Below are positions 57,842-64,000 of a stretch of 64,000 nucleotides of DNA, one piece after another (positions within the stretch are counted from its first letter, which is position 1; the number at the start of each line of letters is the position of its first letter). The position numbers and the translations under genes were made by a program. This DNA comes from Eunapius fragilis (lineage: Eukaryota > Porifera > Demospongiae > Spongillida > Spongillidae): positions 10,784,975 to 10,848,974 of the forward strand of contig OY811972.1 in the NCBI GenBank assembly GCA_963681505.1, given 5' to 3'. Below the pieces are notes generated by a model. The model worked only from the letters and a program-made list of their open reading frames with translations. It searched no databases and was not told the DNA's origin.

Positions 57842-59165
57842 CCCTTTTTTTTTTGCTGTGTGCACATCGAGTCATACCAAATCAGAGTTATCTCTGCTCA
57901 AATAGCCGATCTTTATGTCTGTCCGATGCTGCGGGACTCCGGCTTCGATGAGGCTAGAGACTCAGCATCTCTGGCCTCATATATGACGACCGCTACCCAG
58001 GTAGGTGCATGCCTCGAATCGATATCGTCGGGAGCTTAAACCAGAGATAATATATAGATCTCTGCTTAAACCGCCTCCGGCTACGGCGCAAATATAACTG
58101 CTAAGTTGTTATTATTATGATTTGACGGCTTCATGTAATTTAGACGAGGAGAAGTAACTATCTTTGTTTGCACCAGCCAGATGGAAACATTTATTATTAC
58201 ACCATCAATACATAGAATGTGTTTTGTGTGGCTTTAATTAACATGCGTGTTATACTTACATAATGAGGCTTTAAAAGTAAAGTGTGAACATGTGTTCGCA
58301 CTTTACTTTCTTTAGAACTTTTACATGCGTGGGGTAAACATGATCAAAAAATAGTTACGGAACCACAATGGTGACAGAAGGCGTAGGTAGGTTTTTTTTT
58401 TTTTTGTAAGACCAAGGTCAAATTCTAAATGAGATGTAACGCAACTACGGTTGACCTTGGCTATATGACTTAGCACTTTATTAACCTTATATGGCTTGCA
58501 TTGCATATGTACTTAGCTCATTTTTCCAAATGCGCCTTGCTGCTTAAGAATGTAATGAAAGCGTTTTTGTCCAAGAAACAGTCATGTGCTACTTTTTGCA
58601 AAGCTGCATGTGAATATATTGACAGCAGCTGACATTAAAGATGATCATATCCAGACATCTAGCTTGGTTACTTTATGATTGTTTCCAGTACTGAAAGAGC
58701 TATATTAACAAATTATATCCCTGGAGTAGCAGAGTTATCATTTAGGAGTGCCACCTTGTACATTACAAGGCTTAATAAAACAAGCCATACATGCATAAAT
58801 GCCCTATCATGCATGTGCACACAGAACATGCCCTATAGCTGGTGATGTAGTATTGCTCGACTAAAATCGGAAACTACACATGTGCACATTAGCTATTGAC
58901 ATTATAGTCAATAATAACCATGTCATAGTATTCAGCATTATATAATTATATGGGATCGTGGCAGCGAAAAGGCCTATTTTTTCAAGTTTTCAAATTATTT
59001 CATATTTTATGAGACATTTATGTCCTGTACAACTTCTTTCTTAAACCTTAATTTAAAAAGATATTAAAACCATATAACTTTATTGGAGTATTTATTTGTG
59101 TATGGGACAGTTCACGACAGTTAGTCCGCTGCCGTGGTGACAGTAGCACGCGTATAACGCTGGAG
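57842..59165. other. intergenic DNA, no gene seen
   Basis: AT-rich, with a T run at 58391-58404 and a short hairpin near 58272-58317 (AAAGTAAAGTGTGAACA/TGTTCGCACTTTACTTT). No exon supported. Confidence 0.5.
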
Positions 59166-59212
<47 letters not shown>

Positions 59213-59234
59213 ACCCCCCCCCCCCCCCCCCCCC
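59166..59234. repeat. very long poly-C tract
   Basis: About 68 C with a single A interruption, the longest homopolymer-like tract in the window. Confidence 0.9.
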
Positions 59235-59564
59235 TCTTAATTTCCAAATAACAACGTGTAATCCTCTGTAGCGCCACACTAGTACAAAAAGTGTCTGAGC
59301 AAGTTACACACACAATGTCATCGAGTCACACAATAGAACAATGGAGACCGCTTGCGCGCGGCCTTGCGTACGTGCTGCAGTGGAATGACGTCACTGGTGC
59401 GTACAACGACAAAATTTCGTGACCAGGATCCTTTGCGTTTGAATCGTTATAACGTCCGAACGGTTAAGACTATCAACGTCAATGATACTACACCATTGTT
59501 CTGTGGTACAATACATTTTGGGGTCTTGAAATGTACATAACTTTCGGCAGAGTGATTATAATCA

Positions 59565-60016
59565 AATCGCTTCGAATTCGGTTTAGAGGTCCTGTCACTA
59601 TTGATTTGTTCTTACGGAGATACTGCTTTGCAAACGCACTTTGTACAGCTATATGTCCGTAACGGATGAAGTAAACTGAAATTAATGCGCCTATCATTGT
59701 TACGTGAGACCCCCCCCCCCCCCCCCCCCCCCCGGGGCATTGGGAGGGATTTGACCTTTATTAAAGCAAACTGCCCCTGGTTTGGGGTTAATAACCGGTC
59801 AAATGTCTATACTACGTGGTCTGATAAAAGGTCAAACGCGTGCCCGACTATGGTCAAACGTGCATGTGGCCAGTAATAATATTCACGCGTCAAATCCCCA
59901 CCTAATCCCGACTTCGCCCCAGGGGAGGGGGGTCTCACGTAACAATGATAGGTGCATAAACAAATCAATAGCGACAGGACCTCTCTACCTAAAAACCGAT
60001 CGAAGTTCAAGCGATT
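59565..60016. repeat. foldback element with central poly-C and deletion in the right arm
   Basis: The left arm about 59565-59720 and right arm about 59930-60016 pair through AGGTCCTGTC/GACAGGACCT, TATTGATTTGTT/AACAAATCAATA and ATCATTGTTACGTGAGAC/GTCTCACGTAACAATGAT. The left arm has about 75 extra bases (CTTACGGAGATACTGC to CTGAAATT) absent from the right. A 24-base C run (59710-59733) lies at the arm/loop border. The flanks share blocks with 46790-47060. Confidence 0.75.
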
Positions 60017-60109
60017 TTATTACTCCTACCATGGCGGGTTCAAACCCTGTGGGGTATCTGGCGTTGTAATCCTAGCATGGAGCACGTAGAAGACCCCACA
60101 ATGTGATGT

Positions 60110-60364
60110 ACACAGCCAAATTTTTTACAACCTGTATCAGGATGTATTTCCCAACAGAGTAAGTACCAGGTACGATATGATCATGAGTATTTCCCAACAG
60201 AGTATGTACCAGGTACGATTGATCATGAATATGATCAATCGTACAATATATACAGAGTATGTACCAGGTACGATTGATCATGAATATGAATGATCATATC
60301 GTACCTGGTACATACTCTGTTGGGAAATACATCCTGATACAGGTTGTAAAAAATTTGGCTGTGT
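60110..60364. repeat. 75-base-arm palindrome with nested internal repeats
   Basis: The left arm 60110-60184 and right arm 60290-60364 differ by one base. The 105-base spacer carries two further copies of AGAGTATGTACCAGGTACGA, which is itself the heart of the arm, together with ATGATCAT-type inverted words. Confidence 0.9.
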
Positions 60365-60427
60365 AGCATAGAAAAATGGTGTAGAATGAAGTGACCCAGG
60401 GGCGGACACATGAATTTTAGAAGGGGC

Positions 60428-60454
60428 GGGGGGTGGGGGGGGGGGGGGGGGGGG
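60428..60454. repeat. poly-G tract next to a CAGGGGCGG motif
   Basis: G-rich run a short distance after CAGGGGCGGACACATG (about 60400), a terminus-like motif shared with the elements at 61442-61708 and 40193/40868. A second G run lies at 60611-60631. Confidence 0.7.
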
Positions 60455-60724
60455 TCCGACATGAATAATCAACAGGATGAGGGTGCGGGCGCGATGTGCC
60501 CCCTCCGAAACTTTTGGGAGTCCCGCACTTGTGCACTAGATGATGCGCTATATCACGTGGGGTGTTGTTAATTGCTTTCGTTAATAGTATTGATATTCTT
60601 CATCAGATCTGGGGGGGGGGGGGGGGGGGGGTCCCGTTCGGGCGTTATAGCGATTCAAAGGCAAATTAAAGGATGTTTATAAAATTTGGTCACAAAATTT
60701 TTGTCGCATTTACTTATATCTTAA

Positions 60725-61007
60725 CAAGTAAATAAAAACATTCTCTACGAGAAAGTTGGTGGGATATAGGATTTGATTATGACATTGGTGGTGTAAAAAG
60801 CAAGGAAACAAGGTCTTATCAGAAGGGAAAATGTCATAGTCCTATATTTAGCACATTTCTAGGGCATGTGTGTTTGTGTGCTAAATATAGGACTATGACA
60901 TTTTCCCTTCTGATAAGACCTTGTTTCCTTGCTTTTTACACCACCAATGCCATAATCAAATACTATATCCCACCAACTTTCTCGTAGAGAATGTTTTTAT
61001 TTACTTG
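60725..61007. mobile_element. palindromic MITE family P, youngest copy
   Basis: The arms 60725-60855 and 60877-61007 are 131 bases each and differ at only two positions, with a 21-base loop. The ends read CAAGTAAATAAAAACATTCT. No open frame, so it needs a transposase in trans. Older relatives are at 40412-40646, 41844-42092 and 48690-48940. Confidence 0.9.
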
Positions 61008-61029
61008 TTTTCTTTATTTTTTTTTTCAT

Positions 61030-61400
61030 ATATTATATAAAAGCGAGTCCTCCAGCCGATTCTGAAGCTATTGGTGAAATTTTCATCGCTTAGAAATGTT
61101 CCTGTCCTGAGTTATGCGTTGCCAAGAAGGAGAAGAAGGAGAAGACGACCCGCCCCTTGTTCCGAGACTGGGTACGAGGACGGGCAGTACACTCTTGTTC
61201 TCAACAACCACGCGGTTCAGCGACATAAAACAAAAACGAAACTACTCATTTTTGACTTCTAGATCGATTGCTAAAACAAGCTACACGATCCGATCGTCGG
61301 GAGTGTTGTTACAGACGGGTCGCGTTTTTTTAATGACATTCATAGTCGGGGTCAAATCCTATATGGAAGTTTCTAACGAAACTTCCGATAATTATTTTAT
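61030..61400 (+). repeat. dispersed repeat family C, copy 2
   Basis: Counterpart of 42370-42700. In both places it follows a family P MITE directly, indicating that the two were duplicated together. The central segment, about 61172-61262, is in the opposite orientation to copy 1. Confidence 0.75.
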
Positions 61401-61441
61401 CACCAACAGACATATATACAACTGTTATCACAAAACCACAG

Positions 61442-61708
61442 CAGTGGCGGATCCAGGAAATATGGAGAGGGAGGGGGGGGGGGGGGGGGGGTTTCACCAA
61501 TGGAGGGAAGTACATTCGGCAGCTAGGGGTGTGGGGAGCGCTGTAGGCTCCAGAAGCTTTGCAAGTTATCATTACTGCTTTTCAGAATCATATGGAATTT
61601 CAATACTTTTTATTAACAACAAAAATTGTACATGGGATCTGGGTACGAGATGGGGGGGGGGGAGGGGGTTCACGGGCATACGGGTGAACCATGGTAGGAC
61701 CGCCCCTG
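61442..61708. mobile_element. short hAT-like element with internal G tracts
   Basis: Ends CAGTGGCGGATCC (61442 on) and GGACCGCCCCTG (to 61708), imperfect inverted repeats of the CAG(G/T)GGCGG type. The five bases CACAG occur directly outside both ends and may be a target duplication; hAT elements normally make 8, so the class is uncertain. Two G runs (61471-61491 and about 61651-61669) lie inside. No transposase. Confidence 0.55.
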
Positions 61709-63378
61709 CACAGGCTTGGGTTTAGTTGGTGGCCATTTTATTTTATTTTCTGTCTCGGCTTTGCTGTAATCGGTTTATTGATGTTGTAAAGGAGTGTATG
61801 TAAACCACCTTGTTCCACGGCTGTCATAATAAACCTTGCATATAGGAAGTTTATGTAACCAACTGGTAACGCTGCTGGCATGCAACTGGTAGCGCTGAAA
61901 ATAGATAAATAAATATACACATCTGGCTGCGTGCCAATTAACTTCTTGTTACTGACTGGAAGCATATCTCTAAGTGGATGGTGCCTGTGTTGAGTCTGCA
62001 TGTTCTGGCTTGCCGGGTTTATCCCGCCACCCTGTGTATGTATTGCTTCTCCCTTCCTGCATGGTTATCAGTTTTATGATTGGACTTGGAGCCCAACGAT
62101 TTAGATCGTATTCTCTGTTAATCGATTGTAGGTACAAATATGTTATTAAATATGGTACATTCAAACATCAACAAAGAAGTAAATAAAACGCTCGCATCTA
62201 TTGTAGCGGAAATGTTGCATATACAATATTTACATGCACGTTTGCAATACATTTTGATTAATAGTAAATACATTATTATGCAGTGAAAGAGAACCACTCT
62301 GCATTAAGTGGCAGAGACTTGACATCTCTGTTGGTGTTCCCATCCCCCTTCCCCCATACACACACATACACATATGTAAACAGCACAAAACGTAACATAC
62401 ATACATACATACATACATACATACATACATACATACATACATACATACATACATACATACATACATACATACATTCATACATACATACACACACGCACGC
62501 ACCCACATATAATACGTGCTCATATACTCTACTCAGTATTTGATGCTACTACTTCCCCTAAAACGCTCTACGTGCAGATTGCCTAATGAAATCATCAGAT
62601 GAGTATGTATGTGTGACTGGTGTGAGATATTGCCACCTCCACCAAGACACCTGCCTCCATCAGCCACATGACCTCACATTCCTGGGATAGTGCCATTGGA
62701 AGTGGGAGTGATGGGTGGTATGACATGTGGCTTCATCACATCATACATACACAAACATGCATGCATACACAACTCACAATGCAAACAAAACACACACACA
62801 CACACACATACACACACACACACACTCAAAGACATTCCCATAACACACATAGTGTCCAGTGAATTTTGATACAGAATAATTAGTATACACCTATATGCAC
62901 TCACACTTGCAATGTGCAATGGAGTGATGAGATGCATGCTTACTCAAAACAAGGTAAGTTCCATTTCAGAAGCCAAGTGAGACCGGCACGTCATGAAAAC
63001 ACATTCCCTACGAGCCCCCCCCCCCCCCCCCCCCCCCCTGCATGCAGCTTTAGTTATTGATGTGGGTGAGCTGTTTGCATGAATAACGTCTTCTCTGCCC
63101 AAAGGTGACCTCAACATGCTAGTCGTTGGCTGACCTTCTGACATTTCCACACTCCACATGCAATACAAGAAGTCACCACAGTCGAAGCACACACGTTACA
63201 ATGAACATTCAGGGACACACAAAAAAAAGTGTTAAGAGATACGCGACATCGTGGATGTATACTGAGTACAAAGGCACCAGATCTTGAATAGAACAGAACA
63301 CAGTGAACATGAATAATGCGTTTTGAATACTCTTCTCTTTTGTTGAAGCCTACACCATTATTATAATAGATAGTATCT
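61709..63378. other. intergenic DNA with microsatellites, 3' of the TMEM164-like gene
   Basis: Includes the (ACAT)n array at 62396-62490, (CA)n at about 62788-62825 and a poly-C tract at 63017-63038. An open minus-strand stretch at 63050-63190 (CFDCGDFLYCMWSVEMSEGQ and onward) lies beyond the TMEM164-like stop codon and is probably not coding. Confidence 0.5.
62396..62490. repeat. (ACAT)n tetranucleotide microsatellite
   Basis: About 24 tandem ACAT units with a single substitution near the right end. Confidence 0.95.
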
Positions 63379-63383
63379 TTATT
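63378..63383 (-). terminator. candidate poly(A) signal overlapping the TMEM164-like stop codon
   Basis: The minus strand reads GCCGAATAAAGAT, so AATAAA includes the TAA stop itself. A further signal may lie downstream; if this one is used, the 3' UTR would be only about 20 bases. Confidence 0.35.
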
Positions 63384-63897
63384 CGGCACATTTATGCCAC
63401 TTTTTGGGTAGAAAATTGAGAGCAAATTTGACTACCAGAGTGTAAATCTTTCCCAGAAACAGCAGACAGAAAGTTTGATGGAGCAGCCCAAAGATTCTGT
63501 AATACGGACCGCTGAACGGGTCCACACTGGCCGGACACAGTAGAAAGTTTAGGTTGACATGGGTGACCTGTACAGCATCACGAATGGCAGGGAAAAGAGA
63601 TGAGAACACACGCAGTATGCAGTCTTGAAATTAAAAAAAGCCCCCTGTTGCCAACCAGGATGACTCACAATGGCCAAGGGAGTCATGATGTAACTGTGGT
63701 GGACCGTGAACACAATGTTAGCAAAGAAGCACCACGCCCACTCATTGAATGGCTCAAGACAATCAGGGCCTTGAATAATGATGAAAGTGAATGTAAGGTT
63801 ATCTACACCTGGGGAGACTTACCCCAGGTGTAGATAAGGTATGGTGGGATGACAAAGAAGATGATGATGTGTTGCAGCCAATAGTTGAACACCTCAC
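63379..63897 (-). CDS. TMEM164: TMEM164-like multipass membrane protein, C-terminal part (5' end beyond window)
   Basis: Three last exons on the minus strand: 63823-63897, 63669-63769, 63379-63567, with consistent phases (1, 0) and GT-AG ends; earlier exons lie outside the window. The peptide has hydrophobic spans (QHIIIFFVIPPYLIYTW, WCFFANIVFTVHHSYIM) and the signature VTHVNLNFLLCPASVDPF, then SGPYYRIFGLLHQT, which I recognise as the conserved C-terminal region of TMEM164 (the N-L-N...LCPA..DPF.GP.YRI...HQT pattern). TMEM164 has been described as an acyltransferase of ether phospholipid metabolism. Assigned from remembered family motifs; no search was run. The donor of the 63823 exon lies inside a perfect hairpin. 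Confidence 0.8.
63799..63837. repeat. perfect 16-base inverted repeat across a splice donor
   Basis: TTATCTACACCTGGGG (63799-63814) and CCCCAGGTGTAGATAA (63822-63837) pair perfectly with a 7-base loop. On the minus strand the exon/intron border of the TMEM164-like gene (donor at 63822) falls at the loop edge of this hairpin. Confidence 0.95.
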
Positions 63898-64000
63898 CTG
63901 GGAGCTGAAGGGATGTGTGTGTGTGGGGGGGGGGGGAGGGGTGTACATGTGTGCTATGTGAGTGCTTACGCACACGTGTAAGTACACATCTTACAAGCCT

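Noticed and set aside
62396-62490. Tandem array considered as CRISPR
   Set aside because: Simple tetranucleotide repeat with no spacers, in a eukaryotic genome; no CRISPR array in the window.
62230-62543. Tyr/Met/Cys-Val repeat frames
   Set aside because: Translation of the (ACAT)n microsatellite.

Overview
The window is nuclear DNA of an intron-rich animal. Genes are split by short GT-AG (and a few GC-AG) introns, and the intergenic and intronic DNA is AT-rich and full of foldback elements, minisatellites and long poly-C/poly-G runs. The gene set (PLAT-lipoxygenases, three-repeat severin/fragmin-type gelsolins, a TMEM164 homologue, ankyrin-repeat relics, a spliced GH5 cellulase) points to a metazoan. 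A marine invertebrate, perhaps a sponge, is my best guess, but this is inference and nothing in the sequence fixes the phylum.

Layout. 1-705 (-) is a frameshifted piggyBac-like transposase relic. 1822-4959 (+) is PLAT-lipoxygenase LOX1 (6 exons, 810 aa). 7868-11693 (+) is gelsolin-like gene 1 (13 exons, 370 aa). 13862-16982 (-) is gelsolin-like gene 2, tail-to-tail with gene 1 (13 exons, 368 aa). About 17960-19012 (-) is a decayed integrase-type element. 20713-24606 (+) is lipoxygenase LOX2 (6 exons, 1045 aa) with a very long charged N-terminal extension. 24.6-38.5 kb has no intact gene; it holds a TA-flanked 2.6-kb element, ankyrin fragments, two minisatellites and MITEs. 38550-50375 (+) is gelsolin-like gene 3 (13 exons, 367 aa), whose introns 3 and 10 are inflated by nested repeats. 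54187-54664 (-) is an unrecognised 117-aa gene. 55934-57538 (-) is a secreted GH5 endoglucanase-like gene with two introns. 57.7-63.3 kb is a dense field of palindromic and poly-G/C-bearing elements. 63379 to beyond 63897 (-) is the 3' part of a TMEM164-like gene that enters from the right edge.

The central theme is repeated duplication of a lipoxygenase-gelsolin neighbourhood: LOX1-gelsolin 1 and LOX2-gelsolin 3 run in the same order and orientation, and gelsolin 2 is an extra inverted copy. All three gelsolins keep the same 13-exon plan and both lipoxygenases keep the same 6-exon plan. This allowed exon borders to be set by comparison between copies, with every summed CDS length divisible by three. 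Both lipoxygenases have Thr where the fourth iron ligand (Asn/His/Ser) is expected. LOX2 has also lost the first ligand His (replaced by Asn), so it is probably not a normal iron dioxygenase. The gelsolins would act on cytoplasmic actin (severing or capping), the GH5 enzyme is probably secreted, and the TMEM164-like protein is a multipass membrane protein of lipid metabolism. I see no operon-like functional link beyond the duplicated LOX-gelsolin pairs.
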